DNA of 47,423 nt, from contig CATLGV010000027.1 in assembly GCA_949948735.1 (NCBI GenBank), forward strand, positions 1 through 47,423, given 5' to 3'. The position numbers and the translations under genes are program-made. The stretch is from an uncultured Lachnospiraceae bacterium (GTDB lineage Bacteria > Bacillota > Clostridia > Lachnospirales > Lachnospiraceae). Below the pieces are notes generated by a model. It worked only from the letters and a program-made list of their open reading frames with translations. It was not told the origin of the DNA and did not search any database. This document shows positions 34,903-44,434 of this stretch, one piece after another (the stretch's first letter is position 1; every line of letters starts with the position of its first letter).

Positions 34903-35463
34903 CTATCCGCCGATAATTTCCAGTCCGTCCGGGAAACTCCGTATGACGAGCGCGCAGGTATTTGTAAGCCGTATATTGTCCTTTAAAGGAATCGCGACCT
35001 TTCCGCACGGTTCGCCCTGAGCGCAGTGGACGTCCAGCTTCGTATCCAGCAGCCCTAAATTATCGGGAATATTGTTTGCAAAAATCAGGCTGCCCGCGCT
35101 TACGCCCAGCACCATGCCGTTTTCCCGAATATAGGACAGCAATGTTTTGTTAAATCCCGTTTCGTTTATCCTCTTAAGAAGATAGCGGGTATCCCCGCCG
35201 CACAGATACACAACGTCATATTGGCGCAGCTCCTCCGGCGTCATACCGGTATGCAGATCATATACCCGGATATTTTGGTCCGGAATCCCGCACTTTAATA
35301 AATCATGCATACACTTTGGCAGCACCTCCACCGCATCCGCATTTACCGCAGCCGTGGGAATAAACAATGCCCGCACGGCAGACATCTCCTTTCCCGCCAG
35401 CTTTACAAAATACGCCTCAAGCGCTTTGGTCTCCAAGCCTGCCGATGTCAATAATACCCGCAT
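34903..35463 (-). CDS. S51-type (dipeptidase E-like) class I glutamine amidotransferase-like peptidase
   Basis: A 186-residue protein, MRVLLTSAGLETKALEAYF at the start. The nucleophile elbow VLGVSAGSLIFANN has the catalytic Ser, preceded by VVYLCGGDTRYLL, as in peptidase S51. It hydrolyses short peptides, probably cytoplasmic. The start at 35463 has GGAGG six bases upstream; a frame starting 22 codons earlier runs into the XRE gene. It lies 8 bp after the XRE regulator gene, so both form one operon. Confidence 0.88.
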   Translation of the reverse strand: MRVLLTSAGLETKALEAYFVKLAGKEMSAVRALFIPTAAVNADAVEVLPKCMHDLLKCGIPDQNIRVYDLHTGMTPEELRQYDVVYLCGGDTRYLLKRINETGFNKTLLSYIRENGMVLGVSAGSLIFANNIPDNLGLLDTKLDVHCAQGEPCGKVAIPLKDNIRLTNTCALVIRSFPDGLEIIGG

Positions 35464-35471
35464 AACGCCTC

Positions 35472-36089
35472 CTATTCCGGCCAGTTCATCTGTTCCTCCG
35501 AAATGCCCATCTGCCGGCATTCGGAGCATACGGACGCTTTCTGTGCCTGATTTCCGATTTGATAGTTTAATATTTTGTCCTTAAATACAACATATTTGAC
35601 ATTTCCTGACTTAAAGTCGACAAACCAGTTGGCGCCGGTGTCCACCTTTGGTGCCATCACACGGGAGATTCGCTCCGGAAAGTCTCCTATGTCGCATGTA
35701 AAATACAATGCCGTCCAATATTTCGGCCTTCCGCCGGCATTCCACAATTCGACCTTATGAACATGAATAAGGTCAATAATCGTATCATCCGTTACGCTTT
35801 CCTTAATTAAGATGCCTTCGTAAATTTCCTGTTTTTTGTCCAGGACCGCATTACTGCCGCAGCGGTGCATATCCCGAACTGCGTCCAAAGTCCGGTCATC
35901 CCGCAGCAGCACATCCATGGACACGTGAAAGAGTTCCCCTAATATCAGCAGCTTTTCCGTCTCCGGCAGCGCAATGTCCGCTTCCCACTTCGATATCGAC
36001 TGTCTGCTGACATAGCATGCCGCTGCAAGCGCCTCCTGCGTCATACCGGCCGCCTTCCTCAGCGCTGTGATTTTTTCTGACAGCTTCAA
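35472..36089 (-). CDS. XRE family transcription regulator
   Basis: A 205-residue protein with an N-terminal helix-turn-helix (residues about 5-60: MTQEALAAACYVSRQSISKW) and a C-terminal beta-rich region of about 130 residues ending with CSECRQMGISEEQ, perhaps a metal-binding or ligand-binding part. The start is a TTG at 36089 with AAAGGAGG before it. It probably regulates itself and the downstream S51-like peptidase. A palindromic repeat copy (36119-36165) lies just upstream and could be an operator, which is inference. Confidence 0.85.
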   Translation of the reverse strand: MKLSEKITALRKAAGMTQEALAAACYVSRQSISKWEADIALPETEKLLILGELFHVSMDVLLRDDRTLDAVRDMHRCGSNAVLDKKQEIYEGILIKESVTDDTIIDLIHVHKVELWNAGGRPKYWTALYFTCDIGDFPERISRVMAPKVDTGANWFVDFKSGNVKYVVFKDKILNYQIGNQAQKASVCSECRQMGISEEQMNWPE

Positions 36090-36118
36090 CGCCGGCTCCT
36101 CCTTTCTCAGTCAAAAAT

Positions 36119-36165
36119 GCCCCCGGCTGACAGGACACATATATGCCCTTGCCAGCTGAAGGTAT
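36119..36165. repeat. Divergent copy of the palindromic repeat family
   Basis: The right half, TGCCCTTGCCAGCTGAAGG, matches the reference right arm at about 15 of 21 positions; the left half, GCCCCCGGCTGACAGG, is likewise related. It lies about 30 bp upstream of the XRE start, in the leader or promoter area. Confidence 0.4.
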
Positions 36166-36247
36166 TGTATCAGATATCCGCCGCGGCCGCCACCAATCCG
36201 GGCGTTCTTTTTCGCACGCTGCGGTTGCAGCGGTTTTTTAAGCCGTC

Positions 36248-38128
36248 TCACGCCTCTTCCTTGTAATACTGCGCCTGTGCGTTCCACAGCTCGTAATACT
36301 TTCCGGTCTTGTCGGCCGCCAGCTCCTCGTGGCTTCCCATCTGCACCAGCCGTCCCTCGTCAAACACCGCGATTTTCTCACAAAACCTGCAGGAGGAAAG
36401 CCGGTGCGAAATATAAACCGCTGTCTTGGTTCCGATTATTTTGTCGAAATTCGTATAAATCTCGTATTCCGCAAGCGGGTCCAGCGCCGCCGTCGGCTCG
36501 TCCAGCAGAATAAACGGCGCGTCTTTATAAATCGCTCTGGCAAGCGCGATTTTCTGGGCCTCGCCGCCCGAAATCTCAATGCCGCTGTCGTCATAATCCT
36601 TATAGAGGCAGGTATCCAGCCCGTTTTCCAGAGAGGGCATGCGCATGCCAAAGCCTGCGTCGTCAAGACACCTCCGGACCCGCGTCTCGTCATACGACGT
36701 GTCTACCGCTACATTCTGTGCCAGCGGAAACGGGTACAGCATAAAATCCTGAAATACAACGGCAAACAGCCTGCAATATTCGTCCTGCCGGAACTTCCGG
36801 ATATTGACGCCGTTGAGCAGGATTTCCCCTTCCTGCGGATCGTACAGCCGGCACAGCAGCTTGATCATCGTCGTCTTGCCCGAACCGTTCATGCCGACAA
36901 TCGCCAGCTTTTCTCCGATATTCAGCTTCATGGAAAAATTTTTCAGGGCGTAATGGTCCGCTCCGGGATAGCGAAACGACACGTTGCGAAATTCAATCTG
37001 GTATTCGCCGTCGCTGCGTTTCTCGACAGGAAGCGTACCCTTGTACATCTCATCCTGCAGGCCGATCAGCTCCAGCGTACTCAGCTGTCTTCTGGCTGAC
37101 AGCGCAAGCTCCGAAAAGCTGTAAAACAACCCGCTGACCGCATCCACCAGCCCGCCAAGACACCCCGCAAACCGGATAACACTCCCGACCGTAATCGCGC
37201 CTGACAGGGCGATAATCGTCACAATCAGATAACATGCGCCGCCAATCGCGCCGCCGGCCATTGAACTGAAAAATCCGTCTCCGGCGTCCCCCTTTACGCC
37301 CTTGCTCACCCAGTCCTGATAGCCCTTGCGCTGGTATACATCGATTGTCCACCGCTTCATCAGGTCATAGCCCCCGTAAATACGGATATCCTTTCCGTTT
37401 TTATAGGTAAAGTTATCCTGGGTTGCAAACCGCCACGAGAAGGGAAGCCTTTCCTCTTTCTCCTCCACGGTCTCCGGAAGCTGGTAACGGAAAGCGTCCG
37501 CCATTTTGCGAAAATACACATGCAGCCGGATTCCCACAACCTGTACGATAATCAGGGCTCCCAGAACTGCCCATGCCGCGTTCCCTTTTGTGCGAAGCAT
37601 ATGGCCTGCTACAGGCAGCCCTACAATGGCCGCGCCGATAAGGTCAAAGCAGCGCCTCAAAATCGCGTTTACCTGCCAGAATACGCTGTTGATGCCGGCG
37701 CCCCAATTGTTGTCGTTCCAGATTCGCTCCTGCAGCATTCGCAGCTGGGGACTGTCAATCCTTGAAAAATCCATATCCAGCATTTTTGTGTTCGTCTCAC
37801 AGTCATACAGGTAATACATCTGCTGACGGCGCACCTCCAGTATATTTCCGATAGTGCTTTTCAAAAACCCGGCCAGCATGATTCCCAAAACTGCCGCCGT
37901 AACCGCAAAAATCATCTTCTTTATATCCTTATGCGCGCCAATTCCGTCCAGAATGTATGCGGACAGCAGCAGCTCCATATACGGAATCGCCGCACAGAGC
38001 ATCTGAAAAGCCGCCACAGCCGGAAAATAATACCTGTTCATGCCCTGCACATATTTCAGGATTTTTCCTATATTTCTTATATGCTCCCGAAGCGGAAGCC
38101 TGCTTGTCAAATCTGTTTGCGTTGTCAT
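36248..38128 (-). CDS. ABC exporter half-transporter (permease-ATPase), second of a pair
   Basis: A 626-residue protein: an N-terminal six-TM exporter domain (residues about 30-340) and a C-terminal ATPase. Motifs: Walker A IVGMNGSGKTTMIKL, Q-loop VVFQDFMLY, signature EISGGEAQKIALARA (Glu where Gln is usual), Walker B ILLDEPTAALDPLAEYEIY with catalytic Glu, and H-loop VYISHRLSS. It probably forms a heterodimer with the 38184-40052 product. The substrate is unknown; the nearby LytTR system suggests a peptide or antimicrobial. It is 55 bp after its partner. Confidence 0.92.
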   Translation of the reverse strand: MTTQTDLTSRLPLREHIRNIGKILKYVQGMNRYYFPAVAAFQMLCAAIPYMELLLSAYILDGIGAHKDIKKMIFAVTAAVLGIMLAGFLKSTIGNILEVRRQQMYYLYDCETNTKMLDMDFSRIDSPQLRMLQERIWNDNNWGAGINSVFWQVNAILRRCFDLIGAAIVGLPVAGHMLRTKGNAAWAVLGALIIVQVVGIRLHVYFRKMADAFRYQLPETVEEKEERLPFSWRFATQDNFTYKNGKDIRIYGGYDLMKRWTIDVYQRKGYQDWVSKGVKGDAGDGFFSSMAGGAIGGACYLIVTIIALSGAITVGSVIRFAGCLGGLVDAVSGLFYSFSELALSARRQLSTLELIGLQDEMYKGTLPVEKRSDGEYQIEFRNVSFRYPGADHYALKNFSMKLNIGEKLAIVGMNGSGKTTMIKLLCRLYDPQEGEILLNGVNIRKFRQDEYCRLFAVVFQDFMLYPFPLAQNVAVDTSYDETRVRRCLDDAGFGMRMPSLENGLDTCLYKDYDDSGIEISGGEAQKIALARAIYKDAPFILLDEPTAALDPLAEYEIYTNFDKIIGTKTAVYISHRLSSCRFCEKIAVFDEGRLVQMGSHEELAADKTGKYYELWNAQAQYYKEEA

Positions 38129-38183
38129 CGCTATGCTCCTTTCCCAGCCTGCAGGTTTGTGTCATTGACGGGTATTACAAACC

Positions 38184-40052
38184 CTATATCGGCGCCTCCT
38201 CATAATAGCTGCTCTGTATCTCAAACATCTTTGCGTAAGCGCCTCCCGCCCTCATCAGCTCGTCATGCGTTCCCGTCTCCACAATGCGTCCGTTTTCCAA
38301 CATGACAATCCTGTCGGAAAACTTGGTGCTGGCGAGCCGGTGGGAAATAAACACTGCCGTCTTACCCTGACAGAACTGATTATAATGCTCATAGACCTCG
38401 CTCTCCGCAATGGGATCCAGCGCCGCCGTCGGCTCATCCAAAATCAGAACCGGTGCGTCCTTATACAATGCACGGGCCAGCAAAAACCGCTGCTGCTGTC
38501 CGCCGGAAAATTCCACGCCGTCCTTTGCGATAACCTTTGTCATATAGGATTCTAAATGCTGCCCCTTTTCCCGGAGCGTCTGCCCGATTCCCGCTTTGTC
38601 CAGCGCCGCCCAGGCCCTCTCTTCGTCTACATGCTCCACGCGCTTCAGCGCCAGATTTTCCCCGATGGTAAACGGCAGAATCAGCGGTTCCTGAAACACA
38701 ACGGAAAACAGCCGGTACAGCTCGTCCTTTGAATATTCACTCCGGTCAATGCCGTTTATCAGAATCGCTCCCTCGTCCGGCTCATACATCCCGCACAAAA
38801 GCTTTACCAGCGTCGTCTTTCCCGCGCCGTTCACCCCGACAAGCGCAAGCTTTTCCCCTGCGTGAATCGTCAGATTCAAATGACGGAATATCTCCCGTCC
38901 TTCAGAGGGCTGCGCTGCCTCCTCCCCGTCCTCGTCCTCGCTGCCGCTTTGGTAGGCGAAGCTTACATCCCGGAATTCGATTTGAAGCGGCGTTTCAAGC
39001 TCCTCAATATGTCTGCCGCCGTCTGTATGGTTTTCCTCCGGCAAATCCAGATACGCCCGCAGATAATCTATCCCGTTTGCCGCCCCGCGAAGCGATGCCA
39101 GCGACGACATAATACTGTTGATAAAACCCGAAAAGCCTGTAATCGCGCCAAAGTACAGCACAAATTCCCCGGCGCTGAGGCCGCCTGCGGATACCTGATA
39201 CAGCAGATACACATATGCGCCCAAATTCCGTCCTGCCGCCAGGGCCAGGCCGATTCGCTCATAATACGCGTTTTTTCTTCTGGATTTTTCCTCCAGCCGC
39301 CGGAGCCCTCCGATTGCCCGGTCGCGCAGCCAGACCATCCACTTTTTCATGCCGTATATCCGGATATCCTTTGCGCCCTGCACATTGCCGATAACATTTC
39401 TGACACAATAATAATGCTTGTTTGCCTGCGCCCTTTCTCCCCACAGGGATTCCTCGTAGCGGATGTGGCTCATACTGACTGCATAATTGATAAAGGACAG
39501 CACCACCAGTATAAGCAGCATCGGGGTACTCAGATAGCCGATTACCGTCGAATACAGCAAAAAGCTCAATATATTCACGGATATGCTGACAGTCTCCGCC
39601 ACCATACGGGAGCTTGCGCCCCAATCGCCGCCCTGAACGGTATCACAGGCCTTCCAGTATAGCTGCTTCATTTCCCCTGATTCCATGTCCGCATACGGAA
39701 TCCGCAGGCTTTTGAGAAACAGCATTCCCATCAGATTGCCCCGTTGTTCATTGTATAGGTTGTACTTCCCGTAATTGATGCCCCGGTTCAGCCCGCAAAA
39801 AAGCATCATGGCAAGGCTGTAAATCCCCAGAACGCGCACCGCATAGCCCACGCTTACGCTCTGCTCCACCAAATCAATTGCAAGCTTTGGCAGATAAATC
39901 GTAAATAACGGCAGCAGCGCGCTGATCAGAATCTCCGCCGCGCAGCATACCAGCACCACCGGCCGGTACACACGGTAATAACGGATAAAAAATCCGATAT
40001 TGCTCAGGATGGAATGCCTTTTGGGCTCAAACGCTTTCTTCATCGTCTCCAT
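38184..40052 (-). CDS. ABC exporter half-transporter (permease-ATPase), first of a pair
   Basis: A 622-residue protein with the same layout: six TM segments, then ATPase with Walker A LVGVNGAGKTTLVKLL, Q-loop VVFQEPLILPF, signature EFSGGQQQRFLLARA, Walker B VLILDEPTAALDPIAESEVY and H-loop VFISHRLASTKFS. An insertion of Glu/Asp residues (GSEDEDGEEAAQPSEG) precedes Walker A. The start is placed at 40052 (ATG); a GTG start at 40064 has a closer ribosome site, so this is unsure. It is the first gene of the pair. The gap from 40053 to 40221 holds the upstream terminator. Confidence 0.92.
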   Translation of the reverse strand: METMKKAFEPKRHSILSNIGFFIRYYRVYRPVVLVCCAAEILISALLPLFTIYLPKLAIDLVEQSVSVGYAVRVLGIYSLAMMLFCGLNRGINYGKYNLYNEQRGNLMGMLFLKSLRIPYADMESGEMKQLYWKACDTVQGGDWGASSRMVAETVSISVNILSFLLYSTVIGYLSTPMLLILVVLSFINYAVSMSHIRYEESLWGERAQANKHYYCVRNVIGNVQGAKDIRIYGMKKWMVWLRDRAIGGLRRLEEKSRRKNAYYERIGLALAAGRNLGAYVYLLYQVSAGGLSAGEFVLYFGAITGFSGFINSIMSSLASLRGAANGIDYLRAYLDLPEENHTDGGRHIEELETPLQIEFRDVSFAYQSGSEDEDGEEAAQPSEGREIFRHLNLTIHAGEKLALVGVNGAGKTTLVKLLCGMYEPDEGAILINGIDRSEYSKDELYRLFSVVFQEPLILPFTIGENLALKRVEHVDEERAWAALDKAGIGQTLREKGQHLESYMTKVIAKDGVEFSGGQQQRFLLARALYKDAPVLILDEPTAALDPIAESEVYEHYNQFCQGKTAVFISHRLASTKFSDRIVMLENGRIVETGTHDELMRAGGAYAKMFEIQSSYYEEAPI

Positions 40053-40175
40053 ATCAATACCCACGCCCCCTTATAAATCCGCTGGTCCGGGCTTATCCGC
40101 CCAAACCTTCCCGCCTCTTTGGCGTATGCTTTATATTGCCTTATAAAGAGTGTACCACAAACCTTTCCTTATATA

Positions 40176-40207
40176 AAAAATGTGCATGAGCGGTTTTGCT
40201 CATGCAC
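40176..40207 (-). terminator. Intrinsic terminator after the two-component genes
   Basis: A perfect 10-bp stem GTGCATGAGC/GCTCATGCAC (40182-40191 and 40198-40207) with a 6-base loop is followed on the minus strand by TTTTTT (40181-40176). It ends the response regulator-kinase transcript ahead of the ABC genes, so the transporter has its own promoter, which I did not locate with confidence. Confidence 0.85.
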
Positions 40208-40221
40208 GAACGGTTTTTTGT

Positions 40222-40974
40222 TTATAATGGCAGCATAATCTCCGTCGCAAATATATCCTCCTCATCCTGCCGTTCCAGATAGCCGTGATACCGCTCCACA
40301 ACCTTATCCACACGCATCAGGCCAAAGCCATGGTTTTCCCTGTTCTTTGTGGAAATATAGGAACTGCCCGTCCTTTTTAGCGGTTCTCCGACTGCGTTCA
40401 TAATATAAATATACAGCTGGCCTTTCAGGATGTCGATATAAATGCGGATGAAACGCTTTTCCGGATCCGGTATCCGCATGCATGCCTCCATGGCGTTATC
40501 CATCAGATTCCCGATAATCAGGCATATGTCCACCTCTGAAACCGCTGTATCCAGATCTCTTGGTACAATCGCTTTCGCGTTCACCGCAATACCCTTTGCC
40601 GCCGCTACGGAAATCTTACTGTTCAGAATCGCGTCTATCATCACGTTCCCTGTCTTGATAACCGTATCGACCGCCGCCAGATCCGTGTCCAGCGCATTTA
40701 AATATGCCGCCAGCTCATCAAGCTCCCCCATCGCCAGGTGCGCCTTCATTGTCTGGATGTGATTGTGGTAATCGTGCCGCCAGCCTCTTGTCTGGCGGTA
40801 CATATTTTCCACCTCCTCACAATGCCGTTCCAGCAAATCGCTCTGATACCGCAGGGTGCGCCGGTCTACCGCAGCCGCAATCAAATACCGCGCGCCAAAA
40901 AACAGGGCTGCCAATGCCAGAAGCCCTGCCGCCGCAAAAATCCATATCCATATTCCCGATGCGTCTCCTGTCAT
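40222..40974 (-). CDS. Histidine kinase (GHKL type) with a single TM segment
   Basis: A 250-residue sensor kinase partner of the LytTR regulator. One TM segment (IWIWIFAAAGLLALAALFFG) near the N-terminus, then a helical dimerisation segment with phospho-acceptor site RQTRGWRHDYHNHIQTMKAH, and a C-terminal GHKL ATPase: NLMDNAMEAC (N box) and NHGFGLMRVDKVVE (G box). It lacks the five to six TM sensor of AgrC-type kinases, so the signal is sensed through the short extracellular end or by another protein. It follows the regulator gene by 85 bp and ends at the terminator 40176-40207. Confidence 0.9.
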   Translation of the reverse strand: MTGDASGIWIWIFAAAGLLALAALFFGARYLIAAAVDRRTLRYQSDLLERHCEEVENMYRQTRGWRHDYHNHIQTMKAHLAMGELDELAAYLNALDTDLAAVDTVIKTGNVMIDAILNSKISVAAAKGIAVNAKAIVPRDLDTAVSEVDICLIIGNLMDNAMEACMRIPDPEKRFIRIYIDILKGQLYIYIMNAVGEPLKRTGSSYISTKNRENHGFGLMRVDKVVERYHGYLERQDEEDIFATEIMLPL

Positions 40975-41059
40975 TTTCTTCTCCGTTCCCTACCCTGCCG
41001 CAGTCTGTCCCGCATTGAGGCGGATCTTCGTCCCTTACCCTGAAAATATAACCGTGGAA

Positions 41060-41803
41060 TTACTGTATCCCCGAATCCGACAATCTTCTGAAATGATCTA
41101 TAAATATCTGGTTTATCCTTACATACATACGCCTGCTGACCGGAATCCGGCTTCCGTTGTCAAATATAATCTCCGTCCTCCCGATTTGGTGGACGCTCTC
41201 AATCCGGCACAGATACGAGCGGTGGCATTTCACAAAATCTTCTTCGCCCAACAGCTGCGCCATCTCGGATATACTCTCCGTAATCTCCGTCCGGGTAGTT
41301 TCTCCCTCCCGCGAGAACGTCTCTACCACACAGCCGTGCCCCTGCGCCTCCACATAAGTAATCCGCCTGACCGGAAGCTTATAAAGCTCTTCCCTCCCGT
41401 GCACAACGACAAACTGTTCCCGCCGTCCGCGCTGCAGCGCCTTATCCATGCACTGCGCAATCTTTTCCTCACGGAGAGGCTTTCTCAAATAGTGCAGCGC
41501 CTCCACTTCATAGCCGGTCTCCACATAATCCCCGATACCCGTGGTAAACACGATGGCAACGTCCTCATCCTGAGTCCTTACTTTTCTTGCCATCTCCATG
41601 CCATCCATTCCGTCCATCTGGATATCCGCAAACAGAATATCAAAATCCTTTGCTTCCTCCCATGCAAACAAAAAGCTCTCCGCGCTCGAAAAGGCCAAAA
41701 CCTCTATGCTCTGCTGCCGCTGTCTGCTCCAGGCCTCCAGATATTGCTCCAGCAGCTTCCTGTGCGTCTGTTCATCCTCAACAATCGCAATTTTCACACG
41801 CAT
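41060..41803 (-). CDS. LytTR family response regulator
   Basis: A 247-residue protein. The N-terminal receiver has MRVKIAIVEDEQTHRKLLEQ, the phospho-acceptor Asp in DILFADIQMDGMDG, and the usual Thr/Lys (VFTTG, YLRKPLREE). The C-terminal LytTR DNA-binding domain (residues about 145-240) shows VVVHGREELYKLPVRRI, FVKCHRSYLCRI and SRRMYVRINQIFI. It binds direct repeats of the AgrA type. The start at ATG 41803 is preferred; a frame to 41842 has no clear site. It lies directly after rsmA (73 bp) and before the kinase gene. It may control the neighbouring ABC exporter. Confidence 0.92.
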   Translation of the reverse strand: MRVKIAIVEDEQTHRKLLEQYLEAWSRQRQQSIEVLAFSSAESFLFAWEEAKDFDILFADIQMDGMDGMEMARKVRTQDEDVAIVFTTGIGDYVETGYEVEALHYLRKPLREEKIAQCMDKALQRGRREQFVVVHGREELYKLPVRRITYVEAQGHGCVVETFSREGETTRTEITESISEMAQLLGEEDFVKCHRSYLCRIESVHQIGRTEIIFDNGSRIPVSRRMYVRINQIFIDHFRRLSDSGIQ

Positions 41804-41876
41804 CACACCCGTTTCCGTCCATGTCTTTGTCCGTCCGCCCATTGACCGGGCATAAACCGATAACGCCGCCCCCTTG

Positions 41877-42761
41877 TCAGCCCGAGGTATTCTCCACGCC
41901 AGAGGGCCTTAGCAGACTGCCAAGCCGCGCGAACTGCTCCAGCGTCAGCGCCTCCCCCCGGACGGTAAGCGGCAGTCCCATTTTCGCCAGCGCCGCCGTA
42001 ATATCCTCCTTTGCAACACCCGGAATTCCCGCATTCAGCAGACCGTTTACCAGCGTTTTCCTTCTCTGGTTAAAGGACGCCCGAATCAGCGCAAACAAAA
42101 ACCGCTCGTCCGCCGTCTCCACCGGCGGCTTCTCATACCGGGTAAGCCGGACTACCGCGCTCCCCACCGTGGGCCGCGGCATAAAGCAGTTGGGTGGTAC
42201 GTTTGCGACGATCTCCGGTCTGGCATAATACTGGACGGCCAGCGACAGCGCGCCGTAGTCCTTTGTCCCGGGCCCGACCTGCATCCTGTCCGCGACCTCC
42301 TTCTGCACCATAACGGTAATGCTCTCCAGCGGAACATGATTCTCAAACAACCCCATGATAATCGGCGTCGTAATATAATAGGGCAGATTGGCGACCACCT
42401 TGATCGGCCGGCCTCCGTTTTGCTCTCTGACAATCCGGTTGATATCAACCTTCAAAATATCGTCGTTGAGAATCGTCACATTTTTATAAGCAGAGAGCGT
42501 GTCCTCCAAAATCGGAATCAACGCCTTGTCAATCTCCACCGCGACAACCTCGCGTGCGCTCTCGGCGAGATACTGCGTCATAGTGCCGATTCCCGGGCCG
42601 ATTTCCAATACGCAGTCCTGCGCGGTGATTTCGGCGGCAGCGACAATCTTATCCAGCACATGCGTGTCAATCAGGAAATTCTGACCGTATTTTTTTTGAA
42701 AATTAAAGTTGTATTTTTGCAAAACTGCTATGGTATTTGCCGGAATCCCCAAATTTGCCAT
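41877..42761 (-). CDS. rsmA: 16S rRNA dimethyladenosine transferase
   Basis: A 294-residue SAM-dependent methyltransferase that dimethylates two adjacent adenines of the 16S rRNA 3' end (KsgA). Motifs: KKYGQNFLIDTHVLDKI at the N-terminus, SAM loop VLEIGPGIGTMTQYLAE, acidic VVAVEIDKALIPIL, and the catalytic NLPYYITTPIIM near residue 125. It acts in 30S assembly. AAGGAAAC precedes the ATG. It is 21 bp after tatD, and the pair tatD-rsmA is a common arrangement. Confidence 0.96.
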   Translation of the reverse strand: MANLGIPANTIAVLQKYNFNFQKKYGQNFLIDTHVLDKIVAAAEITAQDCVLEIGPGIGTMTQYLAESAREVVAVEIDKALIPILEDTLSAYKNVTILNDDILKVDINRIVREQNGGRPIKVVANLPYYITTPIIMGLFENHVPLESITVMVQKEVADRMQVGPGTKDYGALSLAVQYYARPEIVANVPPNCFMPRPTVGSAVVRLTRYEKPPVETADERFLFALIRASFNQRRKTLVNGLLNAGIPGVAKEDITAALAKMGLPLTVRGEALTLEQFARLGSLLRPSGVENTSG

Positions 42762-42782
42762 GCTGTTTCCTTTCCGAAAATC

Positions 42783-43583
42783 TTATACGAACGCAGGCGT
42801 CCCTGCTGTCTGTTCATCCTTTATCCCAAACAGCCGCTTCGCGCTGGCGCAGGTCTGCCTGACCACCTGCTCACAGTCAACGCCCTTAATCCGGGCAATC
42901 TCCCGGGCAATCAGCGGCAGATACAGGGAAGAATTGCGCTTTCCCCGATACGGCGCCGGCGCAAGATAAGGGCTGTCCGTCTCCAGCAAAATCCGCTCCA
43001 GAGGGACTGCCTCCACAACCTCCCTCATCTTTCTGGCATTTTTAAAGGTAACAACACCGCCGATTCCGATATAAAATCCCATTTTTACATAATCGAGCGC
43101 CATATCCGCGCTGTACGAATAACAATGAATCACGCCGCCGATTTCCGACGCGCCTTTTGCGGCCATTATATCATAGGTATCCCTTGCCGCGTCGCGTGAA
43201 TGGATAATCACCGGCTTGCAGACCTCTTCTGCAAGCTCAAGCTGCCTCTCAAACCACTTTTTCTGTATGTCGCGCGACGGCTCGTCCCAATAGTAGTCCA
43301 GCCCGATTTCTCCGACCGCAACCACCTTTGGCTGTCTGCACTGCTGCCCCAGCCAGGCAAAGCGCTCTTCATTGAGCGCCCCCGTCTCATTGGGATGCAC
43401 CCCTGCGGCGCCGTAAACAAACGGATATTTCCGCGTCAATGCAATCGTTGATTCTGTGCTCTTAAGGCTTGCCCCGACATTAATAATATACGCGATACCG
43501 TTTTCGGGCATGGCAGACAGCAGCTGTTCTCTGTCCTCGTCGAACGCTTTATCGTCATAATGCGCATGGCTTTCAAATATCAT
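42783..43583 (-). CDS. tatD: TatD family metal-dependent deoxyribonuclease
   Basis: A 266-residue TIM-barrel hydrolase. Metal ligands: FESHAHYDDKAF near the start, GEIGLDYYWDEPSRD, the VIIHSRDAARDTY region, HCYSYSADMALD, and the ETDSPYLAPAPYRGKRN end motif. It acts as a 3'-5' exonuclease on DNA or RNA. The start at 43583 fits the family's length; an upstream in-frame ATG at 43715 would add an uncharacteristic 44 residues. It heads the tatD-rsmA unit. The gap 43584-43831 holds nothing I can support. Confidence 0.92.
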   Translation of the reverse strand: MIFESHAHYDDKAFDEDREQLLSAMPENGIAYIINVGASLKSTESTIALTRKYPFVYGAAGVHPNETGALNEERFAWLGQQCRQPKVVAVGEIGLDYYWDEPSRDIQKKWFERQLELAEEVCKPVIIHSRDAARDTYDIMAAKGASEIGGVIHCYSYSADMALDYVKMGFYIGIGGVVTFKNARKMREVVEAVPLERILLETDSPYLAPAPYRGKRNSSLYLPLIAREIARIKGVDCEQVVRQTCASAKRLFGIKDEQTAGTPAFV

Positions 43584-43831
43584 CTGATGAGAACCCTGCC
43601 TTTCCATTGTGATTTTGTATCCACAGCTTACGCCTGTTTGTTTGCACACCCGCTGCTGCGACGGCATGCTCTCAGGAATAATTTTAACAGGCAGTCCAAA
43701 TCCGAACCGCCGCAAGGAATATTATACACCACCGGTTTAAGGTCGTCAAATGTAACACTGTGCGTCCCTTTCCTGTGGTTGAAGGCAATCGCCATACGGT
43801 TTTTCCTGCCTTTTCCTGAATGTATACCCTT

Positions 43832-44332
43832 TCATGCTTTGTCCGCCTCCTTTGTTTCCACATATGCTTCCATGTATCTTCTGAAGGTCTTTAAGCCCAC
43901 ACTTTCATAAAATGCCAACGCACTGTTATTAAATTCCCACATATCAAGCTCTATTCTATGAAAGCCGCGATTTTTTGCATCCTCTTTGATAAAATCAATC
44001 ATGGCAGTAGCAGCGCCCTTCCGCCTGTGATTTTCATCTACCCCAAACTCCTCTATATGGAAATATTTCCGCTCCTTATTATAAGGAGATTCTGGTCTCA
44101 ATATATACTGAATCACAGCAAATCCAACTATCTCATCCTCCATGACGGCAACAACAACTCCGCTGTTTTCCTCGTCGAATCTCGTATATACAAATGGCTC
44201 TATAAACTGCCACCCATCCTCACGAAATATATCCGGACGTCCCTTAACATGAACCTCATTGACCTGTTTGCGAATTTTATTTACGGCCTCAAGCTCTTCT
44301 CTTTTTGCATATCTTACAATTACATTTTCCAT
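43832..44332 (-). CDS. GNAT N-acetyltransferase
   Basis: A 166-residue acetyl-CoA-dependent transferase. Motif A, VDENHRRKGAATAMIDFIK, has the R/Q-x-x-G-x-A/G loop that binds pyrophosphate of acetyl-CoA; the C-terminal part has NNSALAFYESVGLKTFRRYM (motif B). The substrate cannot be deduced; RimI-like or antibiotic substrates are both possible. AAGGAGG sits six bases before the ATG. An attenuator-like leader with two short ORFs precedes it (44435-44749). The region is AT-rich compared with its surroundings. Confidence 0.9.
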   Translation of the reverse strand: MENVIVRYAKREELEAVNKIRKQVNEVHVKGRPDIFREDGWQFIEPFVYTRFDEENSGVVVAVMEDEIVGFAVIQYILRPESPYNKERKYFHIEEFGVDENHRRKGAATAMIDFIKEDAKNRGFHRIELDMWEFNNSALAFYESVGLKTFRRYMEAYVETKEADKA

Positions 44333-44434
44333 ATACAGCCTCCTTATTCAATCAAAGCTTTCTAATTTTTCCAACCGATAACTCCAGAATACATACACAT
44401 GCGCATATTCCGCCACGCCCCTGAACCAATCCCT

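Noticed and set aside
36226..36240. CGCTGC/GCAGCG hairpin followed by T run on the plus strand
   Set aside because: No plus-strand gene upstream, and on the minus strand no T run follows; cannot be assigned as the ABC terminator.
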